Part shown: positions 7,757-16,629 of the stretch, one piece after another
Numbering within the stretch: position 1 is the first letter of the stretch
How the letters are laid out: every line of letters starts with the position of its first letter
DNA from: Bacteroidota bacterium
Lineage (GTDB): Bacteria; Bacteroidota; Bacteroidia; Palsa-965
Direction of reading: 5' to 3'
Assembly (NCBI GenBank): GCA_013298545.1
Contig: JAAFIA010000018.1
Coordinates: 1 to 60,841 of the forward strand
Length of the DNA: 60,841 nucleotides
Notes under the pieces: model-generated
What the model was told of the DNA's origin: nothing
Seen by the model: the letters and a program-made list of their open reading frames with translations, nothing else
The model's database searches: none
Translations under genes and position numbers: made by a program

Positions 7757-8101
7757 TTAAGGATTGTTTTTGAGCAATTCGTTGATGCGCTCGGCATAAT
7801 CAAGCGAATCATCCAAGAAGAACATCAACTCCGGAACGATACGCGCTTGTTTGCGGATGCGTTGTCCAAGGCGGTGGCGAATATCCCACGATTGCTCTTT
7901 GATTCTTTCCAGTAAGGCTTTTTTATCTTCTACAGGAAATAAACTGATGTAAATTTTGGCAACACCCAAATCAGGACTAACACGCACTTGTGTAACCGTG
8001 ATCATGACTTTACCAAAGGTATGTCCCATCTCCGATTGAAAAATATCGGCCATCTCTTTCTGAACGAGCCTTGCGTATTTCTGTTGGCGTGTGCTTTCCA
8101 T
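7757..8101 (-). CDS. rbfA: 30S ribosome-binding factor RbfA
   Basis: RbfA binds the 30S subunit during late 16S rRNA maturation. The 114-residue protein has the family layout: ESTRQQKYARLVQKEMADIF helix, a VMITVTQVRVSPDLGVAKIYIS strand pair, and the IRKQARIVPELMFFLDDSLDYAERI end, which is the KH-type core and signature. The ATG at 8101 is preferred to one 3 codons upstream because MESTRQ is the family start. It is the promoter-proximal gene of an rbfA/permease pair. Confidence 0.93.
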   Translation of the reverse strand: MESTRQQKYARLVQKEMADIFQSEMGHTFGKVMITVTQVRVSPDLGVAKIYISLFPVEDKKALLERIKEQSWDIRHRLGQRIRKQARIVPELMFFLDDSLDYAERINELLKNNP

Positions 8102-8145
8102 GATGTGCAAAAATACGATTATTTAATCATTCCCTTGGGCTTTAT

Positions 8146-8249
8146 AGACGAGAGACGTGAGACACGAGATTTGAGACGAGACTCGACAAAGGGGCGCAGC
8201 AACTGATGTGGTCTCAAATCTCAAGTCTCATGTCTAGTGTCTCATGTCT
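8146..8249. repeat. GAGAC-type inverted short-unit repeat
   Basis: The left arm (8146-8184) has GAGAC/GAGAG units, the right arm (8210-8249) the complementary GTCTC units. The core GAGATTTGAGAC (8166-8177) pairs perfectly with GTCTCAAATCTC (8211-8222). It lies between two diverging genes, so it is not a simple terminator; it could form a cruciform or a hairpin in long 5' leaders. Confidence 0.7.
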
Positions 8250-8319
8250 GCGTGGGCAATGCGGGAAGCCAAAGCCCCCATCTCGTAAAAAAACAAGCCC
8301 TCAAAACACACAGAAATCC

Positions 8320-8327
8320 TATCTTTG
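8320..8327 (+). promoter_or_regulatory. TAnnTTTG promoter element for the CBS-like gene
   Basis: TATCTTTG matches the -7 consensus. Its TTG is in frame with the gene and could be mistaken for the start; the GTG at 8349 lies 21 nt downstream and is the better start. Confidence 0.7.
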
Positions 8328-8348
8328 CACCCTAAAATCCAAACTACA

Positions 8349-9725
8349 GTGACACCCGAAAAACTTGTTTTTGACAACATCCTGCAAACGATTGGCCGAA
8401 CACCAATGGTACGCATCAACAGCATTACCAAATCGGTTAAGGCAAAAGTTTATGCCAAAATAGAAACCACCAACCCCGGCAACTCGATCAAAGACCGCAT
8501 GGCGCTCAAAATGATTGAAGATGCCGAAAAAGATGGACGCTTAAAACCAGGCGGAACAATCATCGAAGGAACGTCTGGAAATACGGGTATGGGCCTTGCC
8601 ATTGCTTCTGTCATCAAAGGCTACAAATGTATTTTCACTTCGACCGATAAGCAATCGAAAGAAAAATTTGATGCCTTGCGTGCGTTTGGTGCCGAAGTTA
8701 TTGTTTGCCCAACAAACGTCGATCCTGAAGATCCGCGCTCGTATTATTCCGTTTCTTCACGTCTTGAAAAAGAAGTTGAAAATTCGTGGAAACCCAATCA
8801 ATACGATAATCCGTCAAACGCTACCGCACACTACGAAACAACCGGCCCTGAAATTTGGGAACAAACCGAAGGGAAAATCACACACTTGGTTGTTGGTGTT
8901 GGTACAGGCGGTACAATTTCTGGAACAGGAAAATATTTGAAAGAAAAAAATCCAAACATTCAGGTTTGGGGCATTGATACTTACGGTTCTGTTTTTAAGA
9001 AATACAAGGAAACGGGCATCTTCGATAAAAACGAAATTTACCCCTACGTTACCGAAGGCATTGGCGAAGACTTTTTGCCACAGAACGTCGATTTCAATGT
9101 TATTGATTTATTTGAAAAAGTAACTGATAAAGATGCGGCATATATGACACGTCGCATTGCGCGTGAAGAAGGTATTTTTGCTGGAAACTCGGCAGGTTCT
9201 GCGATGGCCGGACTCATGCAATTGGCCGATTCGCTCAAAGAAGACGATGTGGTAGTGGTTATTTTCCACGATCACGGAACGCGTTATCTCGGCAAAATGT
9301 TTAACGATGATTGGATGCGTGAAAAAGGCTATTTAGATCGCAATGGATTTACCGCTAAAGATGTGGTTTCCACCATGAAAGCGGCTGATCTGCAAACCCT
9401 CGAAACAACCGATACAATTGGCCATGCCATCAAACTCATGAGCGGCAACGATTACTCGCAATTGCCCGTAACGCAACAGGGACGCATTGTAGGCTCGGTG
9501 AATGAACAGCATGTTTACCAAGCCCTCATTTCGAGTGCCAATGCCAAAGAACAAACCATTGAATCGATTATGCAGCCAGCGTTCCCGTTTGTCGATATTG
9601 CTACGCCGGTTGAATTGTTATCGACCATGATTACGGCTGCAAATCCGGCGGTATTGGTACGCGATTTCAAAACCGACAAAACGTATATCATCACGCGCCA
9701 CGACATCATGAAAATTTTGATGTAA
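8349..9725 (+). CDS. cystathionine beta-synthase-like PLP enzyme with CBS domains
   Basis: A 458-residue PLP fold-type II enzyme joined to a tandem CBS-domain module. The PLP lysine is in NSIKDR (Lys48), the substrate-carboxylate loop is GTSGNTG (74-80) and the phosphate loop GVGTGGTISG. The two CBS domains fill the last 120 residues (from about GFTAKDVV to ITRHDIMKIL). This architecture fits cystathionine beta-synthase (serine plus homocysteine) or a cysteine synthase variant; residues alone do not settle which. There is no ATG at the beginning. A TTG at 8325 lies inside the promoter, so the GTG at 8349 is chosen. A terminator follows at 9747. Confidence 0.88.
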   Translation: MTPEKLVFDNILQTIGRTPMVRINSITKSVKAKVYAKIETTNPGNSIKDRMALKMIEDAEKDGRLKPGGTIIEGTSGNTGMGLAIASVIKGYKCIFTSTDKQSKEKFDALRAFGAEVIVCPTNVDPEDPRSYYSVSSRLEKEVENSWKPNQYDNPSNATAHYETTGPEIWEQTEGKITHLVVGVGTGGTISGTGKYLKEKNPNIQVWGIDTYGSVFKKYKETGIFDKNEIYPYVTEGIGEDFLPQNVDFNVIDLFEKVTDKDAAYMTRRIAREEGIFAGNSAGSAMAGLMQLADSLKEDDVVVVIFHDHGTRYLGKMFNDDWMREKGYLDRNGFTAKDVVSTMKAADLQTLETTDTIGHAIKLMSGNDYSQLPVTQQGRIVGSVNEQHVYQALISSANAKEQTIESIMQPAFPFVDIATPVELLSTMITAANPAVLVRDFKTDKTYIITRHDIMKILM

Positions 9726-9746
9726 CGGATTTCAACTTTTGAACTT

Positions 9747-9779
9747 AAAATGCGACTGATTTTTGGTCGCATTTTTTTT
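9747..9779 (+). terminator. rho-independent terminator after the CBS-like gene
   Basis: AAAATGCGAC pairs with GTCGCATTTT around a 9-nt loop and runs into eight T. An ATG inside the stem could be mistaken for the start of the next gene. Confidence 0.9.
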
Positions 9780-9791
9780 GATCTTTACACC

Positions 9792-10586
9792 ATGCCCAGT
9801 TTCACCGATCAAATGCAACGCACCATCGCACTCGATGCTTTTCCAAAACGCATTGTGTCGCTTGTGCCATCGCAAACAGAATTGTTGTATGATTTGGGTT
9901 TGGAAGAAGAAGTCATCGGGATTACAAAATTTTGCATTCATCCTGAAAGCTGGTTTCGCACGAAAAAGCGTATTGGCGGCACCAAGCAAATCAACCGCGA
10001 AAGCATTGATGCGTTAAAACCCGATTTAATCATTGGCAACAAAGAAGAAAACGAACGCACACAGATTGAAGCACTCGCCGAAGCTTATCCGGTTTGGATG
10101 AGCGATATTGAAACGCTGGATGACGCACTAGACATGATGCGTAGCATTGGAACAATCACCAACCGCGAAGCAAAAGCCAAGCTATTTGCAGACGAAATCA
10201 AGAACCGTTTCCAACAAATCGAATCGTTGAAAAATCAATTTTCAGCAAAACGAACGGCTTATTTTATTTGGCGCAATCCGTGGATGGCTGCGGGAAACAA
10301 CACCTTCATCAATCACCTGCTCTTGCGGTGCAATTTTGAAAATGTATTTACAAATGAAGCAAGTCGCTATCCCGAAATCACAGACGAGATGCTTCGCGCA
10401 GCTAATCCCGAATTGGTTTTACTATCGTCAGAGCCTTATCCATTCAAGGAAAAGCACATCAACGAATTGCAGACCTTGTTGCCTCAAGCAAAAATAGAAT
10501 TGGTGGACGGCGAATTGTTTTCGTGGTACGGAACGCGTTTGCTCCACACACCACACTACTTAGAAGCTTTACGAAAAAAAGTGTGA
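9792..10586 (+). CDS. BtuF-like helical-backbone metal/cofactor-binding protein
   Basis: A 264-residue member of the TroA/BtuF substrate-binding superfamily. The opening PKRIVSLVPSQTELLYDLGLEEEVIGIT is typical, followed by the IGGTKQINRESIDALKPDLIIG lobe and the long connecting helix (DALDMMRSIGTIT...). No signal peptide or lipobox is visible, so it may be cytoplasmic or exported another way; family members normally capture cobalamin, haem or siderophores for ABC importers. No importer genes are adjacent. The ATG at 9792 is chosen because an upstream in-frame ATG at 9750 lies in the preceding terminator stem. It converges with the MsbA-like gene, with 9 nt between the stops. Confidence 0.8.
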   Translation: MPSFTDQMQRTIALDAFPKRIVSLVPSQTELLYDLGLEEEVIGITKFCIHPESWFRTKKRIGGTKQINRESIDALKPDLIIGNKEENERTQIEALAEAYPVWMSDIETLDDALDMMRSIGTITNREAKAKLFADEIKNRFQQIESLKNQFSAKRTAYFIWRNPWMAAGNNTFINHLLLRCNFENVFTNEASRYPEITDEMLRAANPELVLLSSEPYPFKEKHINELQTLLPQAKIELVDGELFSWYGTRLLHTPHYLEALRKKV

Positions 10587-10595
10587 TGCCTTGTT

Positions 10596-12455
10596 TTAGG
10601 CAAACGCTTGCATATCGTACAATTTCTTGTACGCACCACCTTGTTGAATCAAATCGGTGTGTGTGCCCCGCTCAATAATTTCGCCGCGTTGCATGACAAT
10701 GATTTCGTCGGCGTGTTGAATGGTGCTGAGGCGGTGCGCAATGATGATGGACGTGCGGTTGCGCATGAGGTTGTTGAGCGCATCTTGCACCAAACGCTCC
10801 GAATTGGTATCGAGTGCCGATGTGGCTTCGTCTAAAATTAAAATGGGTGGATTTTTCAGAATCGCGCGCGCAATAGCGATACGCTGGCGTTGCCCGCCCG
10901 ACATTTTGCCACCGCGATCACCGATATTGGTTTGGTAACCATCCGGCATCTCGGAAATAAATTCGTGTGCATGCGCAATTTTCGCGGCTTCAATCACCTG
11001 CGCTTCGGTTGTGTTTTCTACACCAAACGCAATGTTGTTGTAAACCGTATCGTTAAACAAAATCGACTCTTGCGAAACAAGTCCCATCAAAGAGCGCAGC
11101 TCGTGCATGTTGGCGTTACGAATGTTTACACCATCAATCAAAATTTCGCCTTCCGTAGCATCGTAAAAACGCGGCAACAAATCGGCAAGCGTTGTTTTCC
11201 CGGATCCTGATTGCCCAACGAGCGCAATGGTTTTTCCTTTTTGAATTTCCAGATTCACCTTCCGCAAGGCCCAACCCTGATCGCCACGCAGATATGCAAA
11301 CGAAACATTTTTATACTCAATGGATTTGGAAAACGAATTTAACGGCTCCGTATTTTTCGCATTCGTAATGGTTTCTTCTGCATCTAAAATCGCATTGATG
11401 CGATCTGCCGAAGCCAAACCTTTTTGCACATTGTTGTACGCTTGTGTAAGCTGACGAACGGGCGTAATCAGTTGCGAGAAAATAACGACGTAGCCAAAAA
11501 ACTGTTCCGGTTCTAGCTGTCCATTTCCGTACAACACCAAACGACCGCCGTAATACATCACAAACGTCATGACACATACAATCAAAAATTCGCTGAGTGG
11601 TGAGGCTAAATCTACACGGCGGTAATTTTTAATCATGATGCGCGTGTATTCGTCATTCTCCGCAGCAAAACGACCGTACACTTTTTTCTCCGCATTGAAT
11701 CCGCGGATGATGCGCAAGCCGCCAAGCATCTCGTCCATGAGCGAAAGCAACAAACCCAATTTATCTTTGGCTTTGTGCGACGTACGGCGCAAACTTTTTG
11801 AAACCAAGGCCAAAGCGCCACCCACCACAGGCGTTGTTGCGAGTACAAAAAGTGTCAATTCGGGACTTGTCCAAATCAAATACGCCAAAAACCCAACAAT
11901 GGTGAGCGGTTCGCGGAAAATCATTTCGAGCGAACTCATGATACTCCACTCTACTTCTTGTGCGTCAGCCGTCATGCGGCTCATGATATCGCCTTTGCGT
12001 TCATTGCTATGAAACGAAAGCGGCAGGTCTAATGATTTACGGAATAATTTATTGCGGATGTCGCGCACAACGCCGTTCCGAATGGCGGCCAGGGCGTGCA
12101 TGGCGAGGTAACGAAACAAACTTTTGAAAAAGATAAACACAACCGCCGCAACACAAATCATGACCAAGGCACGCATACGCGCCGCATTTGGATCGGGGCT
12201 ATGGACAACCATTTCGGCCAATTCGTAATTGACACGATTGAGCATGCCTTTAGGCGAATTCATGAGTGGTTGTCCGGCGGCAACAAGTTCTTGCAAACTT
12301 TTATTCTCGCCCGAAAACAAAAGTTTCAGCAACGGAATAACCGTAAGCAACGAAAACAAATTGAAAACAAAAGCGAGGATATTGAAAACGATGTTGAGCC
12401 AAGCCTTCGACCAATAGCCCTGAACATATTTCAATGCACCGAAAAAGTTTTTCAT
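10596..12455 (-). CDS. MsbA-like ABC exporter (fused permease and ATPase)
   Basis: A 619-residue half-transporter. The six-helix exporter domain covers about residues 17-330 and the nucleotide-binding domain 380-615, with Walker A GQSGSGKT (414-421), signature SGGQRQ (519-524), Walker B ILILDEA and the switch His574 in IIAHR. It works as a homodimer and resembles lipid A flippase MsbA and multidrug exporters; the substrate is not certain. It starts 7 nt after a TAnnTTTG element. It has no obvious operon partner. Confidence 0.88.
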   Translation of the reverse strand: MKNFFGALKYVQGYWSKAWLNIVFNILAFVFNLFSLLTVIPLLKLLFSGENKSLQELVAAGQPLMNSPKGMLNRVNYELAEMVVHSPDPNAARMRALVMICVAAVVFIFFKSLFRYLAMHALAAIRNGVVRDIRNKLFRKSLDLPLSFHSNERKGDIMSRMTADAQEVEWSIMSSLEMIFREPLTIVGFLAYLIWTSPELTLFVLATTPVVGGALALVSKSLRRTSHKAKDKLGLLLSLMDEMLGGLRIIRGFNAEKKVYGRFAAENDEYTRIMIKNYRRVDLASPLSEFLIVCVMTFVMYYGGRLVLYGNGQLEPEQFFGYVVIFSQLITPVRQLTQAYNNVQKGLASADRINAILDAEETITNAKNTEPLNSFSKSIEYKNVSFAYLRGDQGWALRKVNLEIQKGKTIALVGQSGSGKTTLADLLPRFYDATEGEILIDGVNIRNANMHELRSLMGLVSQESILFNDTVYNNIAFGVENTTEAQVIEAAKIAHAHEFISEMPDGYQTNIGDRGGKMSGGQRQRIAIARAILKNPPILILDEATSALDTNSERLVQDALNNLMRNRTSIIIAHRLSTIQHADEIIVMQRGEIIERGTHTDLIQQGGAYKKLYDMQAFA

Positions 12456-12462
12456 GGAAGGT

Positions 12463-12470
12463 CAAAGATA
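12463..12470 (-). promoter_or_regulatory. TAnnTTTG promoter element for the MsbA-like gene
   Basis: Reads TATCTTTG on the minus strand, 7 nt before the ATG at 12455. Very short leader predicted. Confidence 0.65.
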
Positions 12471-12555
12471 GGATTTCTTGCGCTTGCCGATTTGCGTTGT
12501 CGTTGATAACGAAAGGAATGAAACGAACAAGAAAAATTCTGCGCGTTGTTTGCCT

Positions 12556-12984
12556 CTATTTTTTTACGGCGTTCTGCGCTTGTCGGCGGCTGAGTTCCGT
12601 AATTACGCCCGAATAAATTTCGTTATACACTTCGGGTTGCGCAGCATACCACGTAATACTGCTTTCGTATTGTTTCTGTGTTACGCCATGTTTTTTGAAA
12701 ATATTGTAATACGGAATTTTTTTAGCTACGGTAACAACATTGGCTTCTTCTTCCAATTCATTTCCATTGGCACGAACTCCGGGGAAATTATTGGGGTTTT
12801 TGGAGGTATGATTAGACAAAGCAGCTTCCAGCAAATGAACATCGGCCAATACCTGAATCATTTTTTCTTTTGCAATCAAATCGGTTGGTTGATCGGGGAG
12901 TTTTACTTTTTCTGCTTCGTTTTGACAAGCGATTACCAAAACGAGTAAAAGAAGTAGCATTCCAAGGCGTTGGTTGAAAAACAT
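12556..12984 (-). CDS. DUF4296 lipoprotein
   Basis: A 142-residue lipoprotein. The signal sequence ends LVIAC, with Cys20 as the likely lipidated residue. The DUF4296 pattern follows: KEKMIQVLADVHLLEAAL, then FKKHGVTQKQYESSITWYAAQPEVYNEIYSGVITEL. The function of DUF4296 is unknown; it is common in Bacteroidota. The ATG at 12984 is used; a TTG two codons upstream belongs to the -7 element. Predicted transcription start and ATG nearly coincide, so this mRNA is likely leaderless. Confidence 0.8.
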   Translation of the reverse strand: MFFNQRLGMLLLLLVLVIACQNEAEKVKLPDQPTDLIAKEKMIQVLADVHLLEAALSNHTSKNPNNFPGVRANGNELEEEANVVTVAKKIPYYNIFKKHGVTQKQYESSITWYAAQPEVYNEIYSGVITELSRRQAQNAVKK

Positions 12985-12987
12985 ACG

Positions 12988-12995
12988 CAAAGATA
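12988..12995 (-). promoter_or_regulatory. TAnnTTTG promoter element for the DUF4296 gene
   Basis: Reads TATCTTTG on the minus strand and ends 3 nt before the ATG, the shortest spacing in the window. Confidence 0.65.
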
Positions 12996-13041
12996 CTTTT
13001 TTGGGTGGTTTGCAAAATGACTTGGAAAGGAAAAGAACGCG

Positions 13042-13049
13042 TAGCTTTG
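13042..13049 (+). promoter_or_regulatory. TAnnTTTG promoter element for the thioesterase operon
   Basis: TAGCTTTG ends 17 nt before the ATG at 13067 and should drive the three-gene operon 13067-15595. Confidence 0.65.
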
Positions 13050-13066
13050 TGTTAAATATTGTTTTT

Positions 13067-13582
13067 ATGAAACCGAAATTTGCCCGAGAGTCGCTCTCGA
13101 TCTCTACACATCATGTTTTACCCAACGACACGAATAACCTCCAAAATCTTTTTGGTGGGCGTTTGTTGGAATGGATGGATGTGATTGCTGCTGTTTCTGC
13201 GCATCGCCATTGCCGCCGCGTGGTGGTTACGGCTACGGTAAACCATGTTGCTTTTCATTCACCAATCAAATACGCGAGTATTGTTACGCTCGAAGCAAAG
13301 GTTTCGCGGGCATTCACGTCTTCGATGGAGATTTTTATCGATGTATTTGTAGAAGATCCTGTAACTGGCGAAAAAGAAAAAAGTAACGAAGCGATTTATA
13401 CGTTTGTTGCGGTTGACCAAAACGGATCGCCACTTCCTGTTCCACCTGTTGTTCCAGAAACAGAAGAAGAGCAAAAGCGTTTCGACTCGGCATTGCGTCG
13501 CCGCCAATTGGCGTTGATTCTAGCCGGAAAAATGAATCCTGAAGACGCAACCGAATTGCGTCGCTTGTTTATCAGCGAATAA
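13067..13582 (+). CDS. acyl-CoA thioesterase (hotdog fold)
   Basis: A 171-residue hotdog-fold thioesterase of the YciA/BFIT type, which hydrolyses acyl-CoA to free CoA. The conserved active-site region is VLPNDTNNLQNLFGGRLLEWMD, with the family's Asn and Asp/Glu positions, followed by the HVAFHSPIKYASIVTLEAKV strand pair. A 40-residue C-terminal helical tail is present. The ATG at 13067 is chosen because it follows the promoter; a longer frame from 12974 runs through the promoter. The next gene starts 3 nt after the stop. Confidence 0.88.
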   Translation: MKPKFARESLSISTHHVLPNDTNNLQNLFGGRLLEWMDVIAAVSAHRHCRRVVVTATVNHVAFHSPIKYASIVTLEAKVSRAFTSSMEIFIDVFVEDPVTGEKEKSNEAIYTFVAVDQNGSPLPVPPVVPETEEEQKRFDSALRRRQLALILAGKMNPEDATELRRLFISE

Positions 13583-13585
13583 GTC

Positions 13586-14386
13586 ATGTTGCGCTTGGCG
13601 TTTTTGCTCATTACGCTTTGCAGCATCTTGGTTGGATGCAATTCATCGGCGTCGCATCCAAAAGAAAAAACAGATTCTTCTGCAGAACAAGCTGCTGGTG
13701 CAAGCGATACCACGCCTACTGGATTTCGCCGCGACTGGTTAGCCTTGTCGCCCGAAAAACGGCAAACCTACTATACAAATTTATGCAGCCGCGTTGAAGC
13801 ACATCGCTTAAAACTGGCTGCGCGTTGGAAAAAAGCGACTACTGAAAATACGCAGCAACAAATTTTGCGCGAAAGCAGAACGTATATTTTCACCGTGCTT
13901 ACCGATACGATTTTGGTCTGTTGGTACAATACGCCTTGGGATTTTAATGGCGTAAGTGAGCAACCTGGACAAGGCACGATTGCTTGCGGTTATTTTGTTA
14001 CAACAACCTTACAGGACGCGGGATTTCGGCTGGAACGCATTTGGCTTTCGCAACAGGCATCGAGTATTTTGATTAAAAAATTTGCCGACAAAGCGTATAT
14101 TAAAACGGTAACGAATAAACAAACCGATAAAATCCTGCGCTTTCTCGATGAGCAAGAGCAAAGTTTATTCATCATTGGCCTCGATATTCATACCGGATTT
14201 GTAGTGCGACAGAACGAGAAAACGGATATGTTGCATGCGAGTTTCTGGCCGCAACGCAAAGTGGTACGCGAACCGATGAAAACTTCGGCAATCATTAACG
14301 AGAGTAAATTTTTCATGACGGGCGATATTTTAAAGACGGATAGTACGATTATCAAATGGTTAGAAGGGAAAACGTTTGGTCAATAA
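13586..14386 (+). CDS. lipoprotein with a possible papain/NlpC-like core
   Basis: A 266-residue lipoprotein: signal sequence with lipobox LVGC (Cys18), then a low-complexity Ser/Thr/Ala linker to about residue 45. The mature domain has WDFNGVSEQPGQGTIACGYF with Cys134 at a helix start, then DIHTGFV (His202) and MLHASF (His217). A Cys in G-x-I-A-C-G-Y-F followed by a His on a strand is how NlpC/P60-type cysteine peptidases and amidases look, so a cell-wall hydrolase is possible. This is inference from motif order only; I cannot assign a known family. It sits between a thioesterase and a YcaQ-like gene with 3- and 6-nt gaps. Confidence 0.65.
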   Translation: MLRLAFLLITLCSILVGCNSSASHPKEKTDSSAEQAAGASDTTPTGFRRDWLALSPEKRQTYYTNLCSRVEAHRLKLAARWKKATTENTQQQILRESRTYIFTVLTDTILVCWYNTPWDFNGVSEQPGQGTIACGYFVTTTLQDAGFRLERIWLSQQASSILIKKFADKAYIKTVTNKQTDKILRFLDEQEQSLFIIGLDIHTGFVVRQNEKTDMLHASFWPQRKVVREPMKTSAIINESKFFMTGDILKTDSTIIKWLEGKTFGQ

Positions 14387-14392
14387 ATTGCG

Positions 14393-15595
14393 ATGAAAAA
14401 GATTATTGAAAAACCAATTGAAATGGAGTGTTTAGATGCGGCACGCGGTGTTTTGCATGCTCAAGGCTTGACAGGAAAACCCGTTGGAAGAGGTAAAATT
14501 GGTGCGCTGAAAACGATCCATCAATTAGGCTACATCCAACTCGATACGCTTGCCGTTGTTGCCCGCGCACACCACCACACTCTCTACACACGCACCCACG
14601 CGTACACCGAAAATCACTTGGCCGAATTGCTCCGCGAACGAAAAATATTTGAATACTGGTCGCATGCTGCTTCGTATTTGCCCATGGAAGATTTTCGGTT
14701 CAGCCTGATTCGCAAATCGCTTTATCGGAATCAAGACAAATCGCATTGGTTTGCGAAGAATAAAAAAATCATGCAATACGTTTTAGATCGCATTCGTGCC
14801 GAAGGTGCTTTGCAGTCGGGCGATTTTGAAACGGATCGCAAGCGTGGTTCTTGGTTTGATTGGAAACCCGCCAAGGTTGCGCTAGAACAATTATTTATGG
14901 ATGGCACCTTGATGGTTGCCGAACGCAAAGGATTTCAGAAAGTTTACGACCTCTCCGAACGCATCATTCCTGCACATGTGGATACACGCATGCCCGATAA
15001 CGATGCGTATGCGCGTTACCTCATTACCAAAACACTTCAAGCACAAGGCATTGCCACACTCCGCGAAATCACCTACCTGCGCAGACATGCCGAAAAAGAT
15101 ACGGCTAGAACGTTACATCAAATGTTGGAAGCTGGTGAAATTATTCCACTCAAACTTGCTGGTGTAAAAAACGATTATGTAACACTTCCCGAATTTTTAA
15201 AACAGAAAACTCAAGCTCCTTCGGAGAAAGTACATCTTCTTTCGCCCTTCGATAATGTGCTGATTCAACGCAACCGCGGCAAACAAATTTTCGGCTACGA
15301 TTATCAAGTAGAATGCTACATCCCAGAACCTCGAAGACGTTTCGGCTATTTCTGCTTACCCATTTTGTTTGGCGATACATTTGTAGGCCGATTTGATCCG
15401 AAGGCTGATCGCGCAACGGGTGTGTTTACCATCAAAAATATGTTCATCGAAAACAAGCCGAAAGACATGACTGCGTTCCTCGATGCGTTTATGATATCCT
15501 TGCACGATTTTGCGCAATTCAATGGTTGTACTGCTATCAAGATTGCCAATGCCGAAACCGCAACCTTGAAACGGGAAATAAAAAAACGGCTGTAA
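14393..15595 (+). CDS. YcaQ/AlkZ-like winged-helix DNA glycosylase family protein
   Basis: A 400-residue protein of the HTH_42 family, which includes E. coli YcaQ and Streptomyces AlkZ, glycosylases that unhook interstrand crosslinks. Key features are YIQLDTLAVVARAHHHTLYTR with the QxD catalytic pair at Gln49 and Asp51, FEYWSHAASYLP near residue 90, three winged-helix regions, and the C-terminal beta-barrel core with LLSPFDNVLIQRNRG and FVGRFDPKADR. Length and motifs fit the family well. It ends the operon, and its stop codon lies in the stem of a bidirectional terminator. Confidence 0.87.
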   Translation: MKKIIEKPIEMECLDAARGVLHAQGLTGKPVGRGKIGALKTIHQLGYIQLDTLAVVARAHHHTLYTRTHAYTENHLAELLRERKIFEYWSHAASYLPMEDFRFSLIRKSLYRNQDKSHWFAKNKKIMQYVLDRIRAEGALQSGDFETDRKRGSWFDWKPAKVALEQLFMDGTLMVAERKGFQKVYDLSERIIPAHVDTRMPDNDAYARYLITKTLQAQGIATLREITYLRRHAEKDTARTLHQMLEAGEIIPLKLAGVKNDYVTLPEFLKQKTQAPSEKVHLLSPFDNVLIQRNRGKQIFGYDYQVECYIPEPRRRFGYFCLPILFGDTFVGRFDPKADRATGVFTIKNMFIENKPKDMTAFLDAFMISLHDFAQFNGCTAIKIANAETATLKREIKKRL

Positions 15596-15615
15596 GCAAA
15601 AGCAAACAGCCGTTT
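15584..15615. terminator. bidirectional terminator
   Basis: AAACGGCTGT (15584-15593) pairs with ACAGCCGTTT (15606-15615) around a 12-nt loop between converging genes. The stem includes the stop codon of the YcaQ-like gene. Confidence 0.8.
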
Positions 15616-15632
15616 GAAACAAGACTTGCAAT

Positions 15633-16547
15633 TTATTTCGCTACGCTAAATTTTCCGCGATTGATGACTTGTTCGTTTTCATCGAGCACGGCATAAGCGT
15701 AAATGCCTGTGGCAAATTTATAACTATCAATTTTGGCTTCGCGGTTTTCAACGCTATAACGTCCGGCTTCGCGGCCAGCAACATCATATACAACAACCGT
15801 TTTAGCAACCGTTGTATTGAAACGGAAATTGGTAAAATCGCTAGATGGATTTGGGAATACTTTTACTTCATTGACGATGTTGGCGGTTTCTGTTACATCC
15901 ACATAACCTGTAAATGAAATATCATCAACCCAAAGAAATCCACCCGGACGTGGAACATCATCATCTGTTGGCGTAAAGGCAATTAGCATGGTATCTGGAA
16001 TCAGGTTATTGAAAGCCGGATCGTAATAAAACTGATCGCTAAATCCTTGCCAAGAACCCACAGGGCCGTTGAGTACACGTCCAGCAAAAGCAATGGTATC
16101 TGAACTTGTGCCATTCCATTTGGTCAATACACAAAAAGCAAAAGCCGAATCGGCATTGTAAGCGGGAACATATTTTCCGTACCAATTAAAAAATTGCGGA
16201 CGATTGGTATAAGGAAAACCTTGTGTAATTCCGTTCAGTCCAACAGATCCTGTAAACGCAATCCCAAGTGTATCGGGAAGCGAAAAATTATTGGTGGTTA
16301 AAGCAATGCTTTGAATGAGCATAGCCGCTTGTCCGCCATGCGGTGTTGTAATATCTTTTGTTACACTCAATTGATTGCTACCACCAAAGAGGGTATAGAG
16401 AATATTAAATGTGCCCCATCCTTGCGGATCTTCATAGCTTGGCGGTCCAGCCTGTGTTGTCCAATTCTCAAAATCGAACGTTACTTGGGCTTGTGTGGCG
16501 GTTGTCAGAGAGCATGTTGTAACTAATGCAAGTAAAAGTTTTTTCAT
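15633..16547 (-). CDS. secreted protein with T9SS type A sorting domain
   Basis: A 304-residue protein with a signal peptide (about residues 1-20, ending TQAQ). The central 200 residues resemble a PCMD/jelly-roll-like carbohydrate-binding fold (DFENW at the start, LWVDDISFTG at the end), as often seen in Bacteroidota cargo proteins. The C-terminal 80 residues are a type A sorting domain: VFPNPSSDFTNF, VVYDVAGREAGRYS, FATGIYAYAV, and a final basic strand. It is expected to be exported through the outer membrane by the type IX system and fixed to the surface. Single gene with its own promoter. Confidence 0.85.
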   Translation of the reverse strand: MKKLLLALVTTCSLTTATQAQVTFDFENWTTQAGPPSYEDPQGWGTFNILYTLFGGSNQLSVTKDITTPHGGQAAMLIQSIALTTNNFSLPDTLGIAFTGSVGLNGITQGFPYTNRPQFFNWYGKYVPAYNADSAFAFCVLTKWNGTSSDTIAFAGRVLNGPVGSWQGFSDQFYYDPAFNNLIPDTMLIAFTPTDDDVPRPGGFLWVDDISFTGYVDVTETANIVNEVKVFPNPSSDFTNFRFNTTVAKTVVVYDVAGREAGRYSVENREAKIDSYKFATGIYAYAVLDENEQVINRGKFSVAK

Positions 16548-16569
16548 TGCGGAGTTTTTTTGTTGAATT

Positions 16570-16577
16570 CAAATATA
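16570..16577 (-). promoter_or_regulatory. TAnnTTTG promoter element for the T9SS cargo gene
   Basis: Reads TATATTTG on the minus strand, 22 nt before the ATG at 16547. Confidence 0.6.
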
Positions 16578-16629
16578 CTTAATTTGCATGGCCTGATAAA
16601 GCCGATTGTTCTTGATCTTTCCCTAGTTA

